Assembly (NCBI RefSeq): GCF_023501975.1
Contig: NZ_JAMFLH010000010.1
Coordinates: 115,450 to 179,449 of the forward strand
Source: Altererythrobacter sp. KTW20L
Lineage (GTDB): Bacteria; Pseudomonadota; Alphaproteobacteria; Sphingomonadales; Sphingomonadaceae
Reading direction: 5' to 3'
Length of the DNA stretch: 64,000 nucleotides
Shown: one piece after another, positions 25,471 through 37,063 of the stretch
Layout: each line of letters begins with the position of its first letter
Position numbering within the stretch: position 1 is the first letter of the stretch
The notes under the pieces: generated by a model
Database searches by the model: none
Told to the model about the DNA's origin: nothing
The model's input: only the letters and a program-made list of their open reading frames with translations
Position numbers and translations under genes: made by a program

Positions 25471-27083
25471 CCCGCTGTTCGTCCGATCCAGGCGGACAGG
25501 CCGGGCAGTTCGCTGCTGTCACCCCCGTTGATCGACGCCAGCAGCGTCATCCCCGCAGTATCGACCGGCATGGCCGCATCGACCTGTCCCAGGTTGAAAG
25601 CGCAGAGTACCGCGCCTTGCGGAAGGGTGCGGCGGAACACCAGCAGGTTCTGCGTCGCCTCGAGCAGTTCGAACCGCCCCAGCCGCAGTTCGGCGTGGGC
25701 GCGGCGCAGGGCCAACAGGCGGCGAGTGGCCTTGAGCATTGAGAATGGCGCCGCCGACTGCACTACTGCGGCGCGGGCGCGGTTGGCGGGTGACAGCGGC
25801 AGCCACGGCGTGCCGGTGGTAAAACCGCCCCGCTCATCATCGGTCCAGGGAAAGGGCGTGCGCGCGCCATCGCGCGACAGGGTCAACGGCCAGTTGGCAA
25901 TAGCTTCGGGATCCTGCAGCAGGTGGAACGGGATGTCGTCCTGTTCCAGCCCCAGTTCCTCTCCCTGGTAGAGGATGGGATTGCCGCGCAGGCACAGCAG
26001 CAGCGCCATTTTAAGTGAGGCGAAGTTGTCGATGTCTTCGGCCGCGCACCAGCGCGACACCGCACGCGGCGCATCGTGGTTCTCGAACGCCCAGCTTGGC
26101 CAGCCTTCGCCGCTATCGCCGGGCCATTCGGCCATCGCCGTTGCCACCAGGTCTGGCGTCAGGGCGGGGGCATAGAGGAAATCGAAGCCATAGGCGCTGT
26201 CCAGCCGGTTCTCGCCAAGCGTGAAAGCCTTCATCTCCTCCAGCGCATTGCTGCCGCCGACTTCTGCCATGGTGAAGACCGCGCCATATTCGTTTGCCAG
26301 CCCGCGCAAACGTTCGGTGAAATAGACCATTTCGGGCTGCGACTGGCTGTGGACCTTGTCCTGGTAATCGAACGGGCGGGTGCGGCGCTGGCCGGGCACT
26401 TCGGGTGCGGGCGGATTGTCGCGCAGCAGCGGATCGGCCATCGCGTGGTTCAGCGCATCAAGCCGGAAGCCATCGACGCCGCGATCAAGCCAGAACTTCG
26501 CCACATCGAGCAGCGCATCCTGCACCGCCACGTTATGGACGTTGAGCTGCGGCTGCTCCTTCAGGAAGGTATGCAGGTAATACTGGCAGCGGCGCGCATC
26601 CCAGGTCCAGGCCGGGCCGCCGAATACCGACTGCCAGTTGCTGGGCGGGGTGCCGTCCGCCTTGGGGTCGGCCCAGACGTACCAGTCGGCCTTGTCGGAA
26701 GTGGCGCGGCTGTCGGCGAACCATTCGTGCTGGTCGGAGGTATGGGCATAGACCTGGTCGATCAGCACCTTGAGGCCCAGGTGGTGCGCCCGCGCCACCA
26801 GGGCGTCAAAATCTGCCAGGGTGCCGAACACCGGATCGACCGCGCAATAGTCGGAAATGTCGTAGCCGAAATCCTTCATCGGCGAGGTGAAGAAGGGCGA
26901 GATCCAGATGGCATCGACGCCGAGGTCGGCAACATGATCCAGCCGCCGGGTGATCCCGGCAAGATCGCCTACGCCATCGCCATTGCTGTCCTGGAAGCTT
27001 CGCGGATAGATCTGGTAGATCGCCGCGCCGCGCCACCATGGCACAGCCGGGTTGGCGGAGGGGACAGGGTGCGGGGCGAGCAT
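25467..27083 (-). CDS. GH13 alpha-glucosidase / oligo-1,6-glucosidase
   Basis: 538 residues from ATG 27083 (GAAGGA upstream). The GH13 regions are clear: YQIYPRSFQDSNGDGVGDLAG with the calcium-site pattern at 32-40, the nucleophile Asp209 in GFRLDALN, the acid/base Glu274 in FTMAEVGG and Asp337 in FENHDAPR. The domain order (barrel plus small C-terminal beta domain) fits exo-acting alpha-glucosidases, which split short maltooligosaccharides or isomaltose to glucose in the cytoplasm; no signal peptide is present. It is divergent from glgP, so it may finish the oligosaccharides left by glycogen phosphorylase and GlgX. Specificity for alpha-1,4 versus alpha-1,6 bonds is uncertain. Confidence 0.92.
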   Translation of the reverse strand: MLAPHPVPSANPAVPWWRGAAIYQIYPRSFQDSNGDGVGDLAGITRRLDHVADLGVDAIWISPFFTSPMKDFGYDISDYCAVDPVFGTLADFDALVARAHHLGLKVLIDQVYAHTSDQHEWFADSRATSDKADWYVWADPKADGTPPSNWQSVFGGPAWTWDARRCQYYLHTFLKEQPQLNVHNVAVQDALLDVAKFWLDRGVDGFRLDALNHAMADPLLRDNPPAPEVPGQRRTRPFDYQDKVHSQSQPEMVYFTERLRGLANEYGAVFTMAEVGGSNALEEMKAFTLGENRLDSAYGFDFLYAPALTPDLVATAMAEWPGDSGEGWPSWAFENHDAPRAVSRWCAAEDIDNFASLKMALLLCLRGNPILYQGEELGLEQDDIPFHLLQDPEAIANWPLTLSRDGARTPFPWTDDERGGFTTGTPWLPLSPANRARAAVVQSAAPFSMLKATRRLLALRRAHAELRLGRFELLEATQNLLVFRRTLPQGAVLCAFNLGQVDAAMPVDTAGMTLLASINGGDSSELPGLSAWIGRTAG

Positions 27084-27356
27084 GGCTGGTTCCTTCCGAT
27101 TCCTGACCGCGACCATGGTATCATGAAACGGCGTAGCGAACAGCAAATTGCTGCGACGCAACATTGTTCCGCCAAGCCCTTCACAACCCTTGTCGTTTGC
27201 CTTGGCGCGGCTTACCAACCGCCTATCGCGCCTTGCTGGCTGGCGTGATGCGGCGCGGGTTTTTCGCGCAAGCGACAAGGCCGGGCATTCACGGGGGCGG
27301 AACGCAATTGGCGCGGTGCGTTGCCGTGTCATCCCAAGTCGAGGAGCGTGGTCCCA
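27084..27356. promoter_or_regulatory. Divergent alpha-glucosidase / glycogen operon control region
   Basis: 273 bp without a gene. At 27148-27161 lies TTGCTGCGACGCAA, a dyad of the form TTGC-NN-CG-NN-GCAA. This CG-centred symmetry is the style of LacI-family operators that control sugar genes in proteobacteria. It is placed to affect both directions. No regulator of that family is in the window. AT-richer sequence surrounds it, consistent with core promoters. Confidence 0.45.
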
Positions 27357-29767
<2,411 letters not shown>

Positions 29768-29771
<4 letters not shown>

Positions 29772-31933
29772 AGCCACCGACATCGGCAATCGAGGCGCTG
29801 CTGCATGGCACCCATGCCGATCCATTCTCGCTGCTGGGGCCCCACGCCGGGCCCGAGGGGACCTTTGTGCGCGCGGTGCTGCCTGGGGCCGATGCGGCGA
29901 GCGCCTACAGCCTGAAGGGTGCCAAGCTCGGCACGCTGGAAAAGGTAGACGATCGCGGGCTGTTCGAGGGGCTGCTGAAGGGCAAACCCAGGCCGGTCAA
30001 ATACAAGTGCAGAACTGGCAAGCACAGTTGGTGGGTGGCCGATCCCTACAGCTTCGGGCCGGTGCTGGGTCCGGTCGATGACCTGCTGATGGCCGAAGGC
30101 ACGCACCAGCGCCTGTTCGACAAGCTGGGCGCACACCTGATCGACCATGAAGGCGCCAGCGGCGTACACTTTGCCGTCTGGGCACCCAATGCCGCCCATG
30201 TCAGCGTGGTTGGCGATTTCAATGGCTGGGATGCGTCCCGCCACCAGATGCGCCGCCGCCTGGATATCGGCGTATGGGAACTGTTCGTGCCCGACGTGGG
30301 CGAATGGGCGGCCTACAAGTACCGCATCGTCGGGCCCGACGGCGTGGTCCTGCCGCTCAAGGCCGACCCCTTTGCCTTTGCCAGCGAGCTTCGCCCCAAG
30401 ACCGCTTCGCTCACCGCGCGTCCCGCCAAGCCCGATTGGGGCGATGAGGAACATCGCAAGCATTGGGCCAGCGTCGATCCACGGCGGCAAGCCATTTCGA
30501 TATACGAAGTCCACCCCGGATCGTGGCAGCGCGACGACAACGGCTGGTTCCTGACGTGGGACGAGATGGCCGCGCGGCTGATCCCCTATGTGGCGGACAT
30601 GGGCTTTACCCACATCGAATTCATGCCGGTTTCCGAACACCCCTATGATCCCAGCTGGGGCTACCAGACCACCGGCCTCTATGCCCCTTCGGCCCGCTTT
30701 GGCGCGCCCGATGGCTTTGCCCGCTTCGTCGATGGTGCGCACCGCGCGGGGATTTCGGTTCTGATCGACTGGGTGCCCGCCCACTTCCCGACCGACGAGC
30801 ATGGCCTCGCCAATTTCGACGGCACGGCGCTGTATGAACATGACGATCCGCGCCTCGGCTTCCACCCCGACTGGAACACCGCGATCTACAATTTCGGGCG
30901 GCGCGAGGTGGCGAGCTTCCTCGTCAACAACGCGCTGTTCTGGGCCGAGCAGTACCATGTCGATGGTCTGCGCGTGGATGCCGTCGCCTCGATGCTCTAC
31001 CGCGATTACAGCCGCGAGGATGGCGAGTGGATCCCCAACGAACAGGGCGGCCGCGAGAACTGGGAAGCGGTCGACTTCCTGCGGGCGATGAACCGCGCGG
31101 TCTATGCCAGCCATGCCGGTTTCATCACCGTGGCCGAGGAATCCACCTCCTGGCCCGGTGTAAGCCTGCCAGCCTATGCCGATGGCCCTCGGGAGAGCCT
31201 GGGGTTCGGGTTCAAGTGGAACATGGGCTTCATGCACGATACGCTGCAGTACATGGCGCGTGACCCGATCCACCGCCGGTTCCACCATGACGAGATCACC
31301 TTCGGCCTGACCTACGCCTTTTCGGAGAACTTCGTCCTGCCGTTGAGCCATGACGAGGTGGTCCACGGCAAGGGATCGCTGCTGGGCAAAATGAGCGGCG
31401 ACCAATGGCAAAAGTTCGCCAACCTGCGCGCCTATTACGGATTGATGTGGGGCTATCCCGGCAAGAAGCTGCTGTTCATGGGGCAGGAGTTTGCGCAGGT
31501 GCGCGAGTGGGCCGAGGACCGCTCACTCGATTGGCACCTGCTCGATGATGCGGCCCACAGGGGCGTGCAGTCCTGCCTGCGAGACCTGAACCGCCTCTAC
31601 CGCGAAAAGCCCGCGCTCCATGCCCGCGATTGCGAGGGCGAGGGGTTCGAATGGCTGGTGGTGGACGATGCGGAAAACTCGGTCTTCGCATGGCTGCGCA
31701 AGTGTCCGGGCGAGCCGACCATCGCCGTGGTATGCAACATGACGCCCGCGCTCCACACCGGATACGGCCTGCGCCTGCCGCATGACGGGCAATGGGCCGA
31801 GGTGTTCAATTCCGATGCCACCATTTACGGCGGAACCGGGCAGGGTAATTTGGGTAGCATCAATGCGGGCGGCGGCGGGGCCGATGTAACCTTGCCGCCA
31901 CTCGCCACCGTGATGTTCGAATATCGCGGCTGA
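29768..31933 (+). CDS. glgB: 1,4-alpha-glucan branching enzyme
   Basis: 721 residues beginning with GTG 29768 overlapping the glgP stop. An N-terminal N1 domain is followed by the CBM48 module (GVHFAVWAPNAAHVSVVGDFNGWD) and the GH13 catalytic domain. Catalytic motifs are DGLRVDAVASMLY (nucleophile Asp), TVAEESTSWPG (acid/base Glu) and LSHDEVVHGKGSL (third Asp). GlgB makes the alpha-1,6 branches of glycogen. Full length with the N1 domain suggests the long-form enzyme like that of E. coli. Confidence 0.97.
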
Positions 31934-31957
31934 CAAAACGATAAAGGGGACAGGCCG

Positions 31958-33214
31958 ATGAGAGACACCACTGGGCAACCGCTCGCCCGCGACGCCATGG
32001 CCTATGTGCTGGCAGGCGGTCGCGGCAGCCGGCTGAACGAGCTGACCGACAACCGCGCCAAGCCTGCGGTCTATTTCGGCGGTGTCAGCCGGATCATCGA
32101 CTTTGCCCTGTCCAACGCGATCAATTCCGGCATCCGCCGCATCGGCGTGGCAACCCAGTACAAGGCGCATAGCCTCATCCGCCACATGCAGCGGGCGTGG
32201 AACTTCATGCGGCCGGAACGCAACGAGAGCTTCGACATCCTGCCCGCCAGCCAGCGCGTGTCGGAAAGCCAGTGGTACGAAGGCACGGCCGACGCGGTGT
32301 TCCAGAACATCGACATCATCCAGGCCCATGCGCCCAAGTACATGGTGATCCTGGCGGGCGACCACGTGTACAAGATGGATTACGAGATGATGCTGCGCCA
32401 GCACGTGGACAGCGGGGCCGATGTGACCGTGGGCTGCCTTGTCGTCCCGCGCGAGGAAGCGACCGGCTTTGGCGTGATGCACGTGGACCAGACCGACCGC
32501 ATCACCGCCTTTGTCGAAAAGCCCCAGGACCCGCCGGGCATTCCGGGTGAGCCCGAGATGGCGCTGGCATCGATGGGCATCTACGTATTCGAGACCGAGT
32601 TCCTGTTCGACCAGTTGCGCCGCGATGCCGCAGACCCCGCTTCGCGCCGCGATTTCGGTGGCGACATCATCCCCTATATCGTCGAACACGGGAAGGCCCA
32701 GGCCCACCGCTTCACCTCCAGCTGCATCCGCGCCGCGGACGAGATCGAGGAATACTGGCGCGATGTCGGCACACTGGATGCCTATTTCGAAGCCAATCTC
32801 GACCTCACCGACGTGGTCCCCAAGCTGAACCTGTATGATCGCGACTGGCCGATCTGGACCGACCAGATTGTGGCCGCACCCGCCAAGTTCGTGCATGACG
32901 AGGACGGGCGGCGCGGCCATGCGATATCCTCGCTGATCTCGCAGGATTGCATCGTGTCGGGCGCATTGGCGAAAAGCAGCCTGCTGTTCACCGGGGTAAA
33001 AATGGGCAGCTTCTCCAGCGCAGAGCGCGCGGTGATCCTGCCATATTGCAACATCGGGCGCGGCGCGCGGCTGAAGAACGTGATCCTCGATTCCGGCGTG
33101 CGCATTCCCGAAGGCCTGGTCGTGGGCGAAGATCCCCTGCTCGATGCCAAGCGCTTCCGCCGCACCGACAAGGGGGTGTGCCTGATCACCAAGGACATGA
33201 TCGCCAAGCTGTGA
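31958..33214 (+). CDS. glgC: Glucose-1-phosphate adenylyltransferase (ADP-glucose pyrophosphorylase)
   Basis: 418 residues. The nucleotide-binding start [28 protein letters not shown] is diagnostic, followed by [23 protein letters not shown] and the sugar-phosphate site [10 protein letters not shown]. The C-terminal left-handed beta-helix ([21 protein letters not shown]) supports the tetramer and allosteric control. The enzyme makes ADP-glucose, the committed donor for glycogen. AAAGGGGA precedes the ATG; the stop overlaps the glgA GTG. The N-terminal arginine-containing stretch, where the regulatory site lies in relatives, is present. Confidence 0.98.
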   Translation: MRDTTGQPLARDAMAYVLAGGRGSRLNELTDNRAKPAVYFGGVSRIIDFALSNAINSGIRRIGVATQYKAHSLIRHMQRAWNFMRPERNESFDILPASQRVSESQWYEGTADAVFQNIDIIQAHAPKYMVILAGDHVYKMDYEMMLRQHVDSGADVTVGCLVVPREEATGFGVMHVDQTDRITAFVEKPQDPPGIPGEPEMALASMGIYVFETEFLFDQLRRDAADPASRRDFGGDIIPYIVEHGKAQAHRFTSSCIRAADEIEEYWRDVGTLDAYFEANLDLTDVVPKLNLYDRDWPIWTDQIVAAPAKFVHDEDGRRGHAISSLISQDCIVSGALAKSSLLFTGVKMGSFSSAERAVILPYCNIGRGARLKNVILDSGVRIPEGLVVGEDPLLDAKRFRRTDKGVCLITKDMIAKL

Positions 33215-34647
33215 CGCGCGCAAAGACACTTAAGGTCCTCTCCGTCGCGTCCGAGATGGTCCCGTTGGTCAAGACCGGCGGGCTGGCCGACGTTGTGGGC
33301 GCGCTGCCCGCCGCGCTGGCGGGGCAGGGGGTGGAGATGACGACCCTGCTGCCGGGCTATCCGGCGGTCATGGCGGCCATCGGCAAGGCCAAGAAGGTGC
33401 CGGGGATCGACCAGGTGCTGGGCGAACCGGTGCGGGTACTGTCGGCCAAATGGGCTGATGGCCGCAAGCTGCTGGTGCTCGACGCGCCCGGGCTGTTCAC
33501 CCGCGAAGGCGGCCCTTACGGCGATCCGAACGGGGCCGATTGGCACGACAACTGGCGGCGCTTTGCCGTACTGGGCAAGGCGGCGGAAATGCTGGCGGGC
33601 AAATTCGACCTCGTCCATACGCATGATTGGCAGGCGGCCATGGCCTGCGTTTACCTGCGCTATGCCGGTGGGCAGGTGCCCAGCGTGCTGACGATCCACA
33701 ACATGGCCTTCCAGGGCTTTTTCGGCGGCGAGATCTTCGGACGACTCGGCCTGCCGGACAGCGCATGGAGTCTCGACGGGGTGGAATTCCACGGCGGGGT
33801 GGGCATGCTGAAAGGCGGCATGGCCTGCGCCGATGCCATCACCACCGTCAGTCCGACCTATGCCCGCGAGATCCATACCGCGAAGTTCGGCATGGGGCTG
33901 GATGGCGTGGTGCGGGCGCGCAGCAATGTAGTGCACGGCGTGCTCAACGGCATCGACCGGGCCGAATGGAACCCCGCGACAGACCGGCACCTGCCCGCCA
34001 CCTACGATACGAAGAGCCTGGCGAAACGCAAGGCCAACAAGCGCGCCGTCGAGCAGGCGTTCGAGCTGGACAGGGGCGACGGCCCGCTGTTCGTAATGGT
34101 CAGCCGCCTGACGTGGCAAAAGGGCGTGGACGTGCTGCTGGAAGTGATCGACCACCTTGTCGGCCTCGGCGGCAGGCTGGCGCTGCTCGGCGCGGGCGAC
34201 GTTGCGCTGGAACAGGAGCTGGTGCTGGCGGCCCAGCGCCATCCGGGGCGGGTGGGCCTCAATTTCGGCTATAGCGAGCCCTTGTCCCACTTGATGCAGG
34301 GCGGGGGCGATGCCATCCTGATTCCCTCGCGGTTCGAGCCGTGCGGGCTGACCCAGCTCTATGGCCTCGCCTATGGTTGCGTGCCAATCGTCACCCGCAC
34401 CGGCGGGCTGGCCGATACGGTGATCGACGCCAATCCCGCCGCCATGGCCAGCGGCACGGCCACCGGCATCGTGCTGGGCGAGGCGACCTATGATGACCTC
34501 TCGCTCGCCATCACCCGCGCCATCCGGCTGTTCGAAGACAGGCCCGCGTGGAGCAAGGTGCAGCGCACCGGGATGCGCGCCGATTTCGGCTGGGAGGCCA
34601 GCGCCGCCGAATATGCCGCGCTCTACCGCCGGCTGGTGGCCGCATGA
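33211..34647 (+). CDS. glgA: Glycogen synthase (ADP-glucose:glucan transferase, GT5)
   Basis: 478 residues from GTG 33211 (GTGA overlap with glgC). The ADP-glucose loop [14 protein letters not shown] sits at 20-33, with [20 protein letters not shown] and [12 protein letters not shown] in order. The C-terminal acceptor/phosphate site is [18 protein letters not shown] plus RTGGLADTV. This is the standard bacterial GT5 glycogen synthase that extends alpha-1,4 chains from ADP-glucose. Downstream glgX overlaps by ATGA. Confidence 0.98.
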   Translation: MTRAKTLKVLSVASEMVPLVKTGGLADVVGALPAALAGQGVEMTTLLPGYPAVMAAIGKAKKVPGIDQVLGEPVRVLSAKWADGRKLLVLDAPGLFTREGGPYGDPNGADWHDNWRRFAVLGKAAEMLAGKFDLVHTHDWQAAMACVYLRYAGGQVPSVLTIHNMAFQGFFGGEIFGRLGLPDSAWSLDGVEFHGGVGMLKGGMACADAITTVSPTYAREIHTAKFGMGLDGVVRARSNVVHGVLNGIDRAEWNPATDRHLPATYDTKSLAKRKANKRAVEQAFELDRGDGPLFVMVSRLTWQKGVDVLLEVIDHLVGLGGRLALLGAGDVALEQELVLAAQRHPGRVGLNFGYSEPLSHLMQGGGDAILIPSRFEPCGLTQLYGLAYGCVPIVTRTGGLADTVIDANPAAMASGTATGIVLGEATYDDLSLAITRAIRLFEDRPAWSKVQRTGMRADFGWEASAAEYAALYRRLVAA

Positions 34648-36407
34648 GCCTGTCACCGGGCGTTACCGTAGCGCCCGATGGGACAACCTTCGTCGTCCGT
34701 TCGCCGCAGGCCAGCGCCGTGTCCCTGTGCCTTAACGATGTGCCGCTGGCGATGGAGCAGGAAGGCGACCTGTGGGTGGCCCATGTGCCGCGCGACTGTA
34801 CCGGGGCGCGCTATGGCTATCGCGCGGATGGCGAATGGGCACCCGATCGCGGGCTGTGGTTCGATCCCGCCAAGCTGTTGGTCGATCCCTATGCGACCGA
34901 GCTTGATCGGCGCTTTGCGCAGCACCCGTCGCTGGCGCAATTCGGTGTGGACACCGCGCCTATCGTGCCGCGCGCGATTGTCACCGGTCCGCTGCCGGAG
35001 GCGCCGCCTGAGCCGCCCAAGTTCGACCGGGCCGGGCTGGTTTACGAGTTGAACGTGCGCGGCTTCACCATGCTGCATCCCGATATTCCGGAGCAACTGC
35101 GCGGCACCGTAGCAGCGCTGGCCCACCCGGCGATTATCGCGCACCTGAAGAAGCTGCACGTCAGCGCGGTCGAACTGATGCCGGTGATCGCCTGGATCGA
35201 CGAGCGGCACTTGCCGCCACTCGGCCTCAGCAATGCCTGGGGCTACAACCCCGTCGCCATGATGGCGCTCGACCCCGGCCTGTGCCCCGGCGGCGTGGCC
35301 GAACTGCGCGAGACCGTGGCGGCGCTCCACCGGGCGGGCATTGGGGTGATCCTCGATGTCGTGCTCAACCATAGCGGCGAGAGCGACATGCATGGCGGCG
35401 TCATCAGCCTGCGCGGGCTGGACGACAGCGCCTATGCGCGGGAGGCCGACGGGCAACTGGTCAACATCACCGGCTGCGGCAACACGCTCGATTTCGGCCA
35501 TCCCCATGTGCGCGACCTGGCGCTGGCGATGATGCGCCATTTCGTGCGCCATTGCGGGGTGGACGGCTTCCGCTTCGATCTCGCCCCCGTGATGGCGCGC
35601 GGGCCAGGGTTCGATCCGGCCGCACCCATTTTCGCGGAAATCGCCGCCGACCCCTGGCTGGCCGACAGGGTGATGATCGCCGAACCGTGGGACATGGGAC
35701 ACGGCGGCTATGCGCTGGGGCGCTTTCCGGCAAACTGGCTGGAATGGAACGACCGCTACCGCGACGACGTGCGGCGCTTCTGGCGCGGCGATGCGCCCAT
35801 TGGCGAGCTGGCCACGCGGATCGCCGGATCGGCGGACATTTTCGGCAGCCAGTGCCGCAGCGTCAATTTCGTCGCCGCCCACGATGGCTTTACCCTGGCC
35901 GATACGGTGGCCTACGAACACCGCCACAATCTCGCCAATGGCGAAGAGAACCGCGACGGGCACGGGCACAATTTCAGCTGGAACAACGGGGTGGAGGGGC
36001 CGACCGGGGACCATCATATCCAAGCTGCCCGCGCCAATGACCTGCGCGCCATGCTCGGCACCCTGTTCGCTTCCACCGGCACGATCATGCTGACTGCGGG
36101 CGACGAATTTGGCCGCAGCCAGCACGGCAACAACAATGCCTATGCGCAGGACAACGCCATCGGCTGGATCGACTGGACCGCGCGCGACCGCGAACTGGAA
36201 GCCCATGTGGCGCGGCTGGCCGAACGCCGGGCGACGCACCGCGACCTGTTCGCCGCCTTTCCGCCAGACGGCCAATGGCGCGGGCTGGACGGCGCGGAGC
36301 TGTCGCCGCAGGACTGGCAATCGCCCGGGACCGGCGGCCTGTCGTTCAGGCTTGGCCCTGTTGCGATCACCGTGGACCGCCAGCGCCGCGAGGTGCGCTG
36401 GGACTGA
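34644..36407 (+). CDS. glgX: Glycogen debranching enzyme (isoamylase-type)
   Basis: 587 residues from ATG 34644. An N-terminal CBM48-like domain is followed by the GH13 catalytic barrel with VYELNVRGFTMLHPDIPE, ILDVVLNHSGE, the nucleophile in GVDGFRFDLAPVMAR, the acid/base in VMIAEPWDMG and FVAAHDGFTLADTVAYE. GlgX removes short branches left by phosphorylase. It is shorter than the roughly 650-residue E. coli protein because the C-terminal beta domain is reduced; the last residues (LSFRLGPVAITVDRQRREVRW) still look like a domain end, so this does not appear to be a frameshift. It is the last gene of the glycogen operon. Confidence 0.93.
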   Translation: MSLSPGVTVAPDGTTFVVRSPQASAVSLCLNDVPLAMEQEGDLWVAHVPRDCTGARYGYRADGEWAPDRGLWFDPAKLLVDPYATELDRRFAQHPSLAQFGVDTAPIVPRAIVTGPLPEAPPEPPKFDRAGLVYELNVRGFTMLHPDIPEQLRGTVAALAHPAIIAHLKKLHVSAVELMPVIAWIDERHLPPLGLSNAWGYNPVAMMALDPGLCPGGVAELRETVAALHRAGIGVILDVVLNHSGESDMHGGVISLRGLDDSAYAREADGQLVNITGCGNTLDFGHPHVRDLALAMMRHFVRHCGVDGFRFDLAPVMARGPGFDPAAPIFAEIAADPWLADRVMIAEPWDMGHGGYALGRFPANWLEWNDRYRDDVRRFWRGDAPIGELATRIAGSADIFGSQCRSVNFVAAHDGFTLADTVAYEHRHNLANGEENRDGHGHNFSWNNGVEGPTGDHHIQAARANDLRAMLGTLFASTGTIMLTAGDEFGRSQHGNNNAYAQDNAIGWIDWTARDRELEAHVARLAERRATHRDLFAAFPPDGQWRGLDGAELSPQDWQSPGTGGLSFRLGPVAITVDRQRREVRWD

Positions 36408-36416
36408 GAGCGGGAG

Positions 36417-36446
36417 AAGGTGACACAAGTGACAGGGTGTCACCTT
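36417..36446 (+). terminator. Perfect 10-bp hairpin after glgX, probable operon terminator
   Basis: AAGGTGACAC pairs perfectly with GTGTCACCTT across a 10-base loop, starting 9 bases after the glgX stop, and is followed by TGTTT. The T-tract is short, so termination may be weak. It is the first of three adjacent dyads (see 36449-36485). Confidence 0.6.
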
Positions 36447-36448
36447 TG

Positions 36449-36485
36449 TTTCAGGCCTGAAAACCGCAGATTCCTGGCGGTTTTC
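36449..36485. repeat. Two overlapping dyads next to the glg terminator
   Basis: TTTCAGGCCTGAAA (36449-36462) is a perfect 14-bp palindrome. Overlapping it, GAAAACCGC (36459-36467) pairs perfectly with GCGGTTTTC (36477-36485). Shortly after, AAAGTGACACT (36499-36509) echoes the GGTGACAC arm of the first hairpin. The density of symmetry in about 90 bp suggests an intergenic repeat element rather than chance. Confidence 0.6.
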
Positions 36486-36580
36486 GGGCAGGTGGACAAA
36501 GTGACACTGACCCGGGAGAACACGCCCGGCATCCGGCCCCGCAGCGCGCACAGTGATTACGGGCAGGGGGCGGTTGGCGG

Positions 36581-36602
36581 CCATGCCCGGACCGTGGCAT
36601 GG
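36581..36602. repeat. Hairpin downstream of the MerR gene
   Basis: CCATGCC pairs perfectly with GGCATGG over an 8-base loop. It lies 24 bp past the stop of the leftward MerR gene and could mark its transcript end, but no T-run follows on the minus strand. Confidence 0.45.
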
Positions 36603-36625
36603 CGCAGCGCGTGTAGGAAAGTGCC

Positions 36626-37063
36626 CTAGGCCGCCTTGTCTTCCAGCCGTTCGAGCGCCTCGGCCTCGATCTTGTGCAGTTCGACAATCGTTTCCTCGAT
36701 CGCAGCCTTCTGCTTGCGCAACCCGTCGAGCCGTTCGCGCACGCGCGACAGCAGGTGTTCCATCTGCTCGCGCTGGCCGGGGCCGGTGTCATACAGGTCA
36801 AGGAATTCGCGGATCTCGCGGATGGTGAATCCCAGCTTCTTGCCGCGCAGGATCAGTTGCATCCGCCCCACGTCGCGCTTGGTATAGATGCGCGTGGAGC
36901 CCACCCGCTGCGGGCTGATCAGCCCGTTGTCCTCGTAAAAGCGCAAGGTCCGCGCGGTCACGCCCAGCTGGCGCGCCACGTCCTGGATGCCCTGGTGGCC
37001 ATTGTCGCCGGTCACTTCTGCATCCTCGTAATCCTCGTTATCCTGGTGCATCCGGTCAGCCAC
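36626..37063 (-). CDS. MerR-family regulator of the fatty-acid oxidation locus
   Basis: 145 residues from GTG 37063, which has GAGGAG 10 bases upstream; ATG 37051 is an alternative. The winged helix reads GIQDVARQLGVTARTLRFYEDNGLISPQRVGSTRIYTKRD, followed by a long dimerisation coiled coil (REQMEHLLSRVRERLDGLRKQKAAIEETI). No metal-binding cysteines are present, so it is not a metal sensor. LiuR-type MerR proteins control branched-chain or fatty-acid breakdown in many proteobacteria; its position after fadD and next to the thiolase operon fits that role. It overlaps the end of fadD by 8 bases. Confidence 0.88.
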   Translation of the reverse strand: MADRMHQDNEDYEDAEVTGDNGHQGIQDVARQLGVTARTLRFYEDNGLISPQRVGSTRIYTKRDVGRMQLILRGKKLGFTIREIREFLDLYDTGPGQREQMEHLLSRVRERLDGLRKQKAAIEETIVELHKIEAEALERLEDKAA

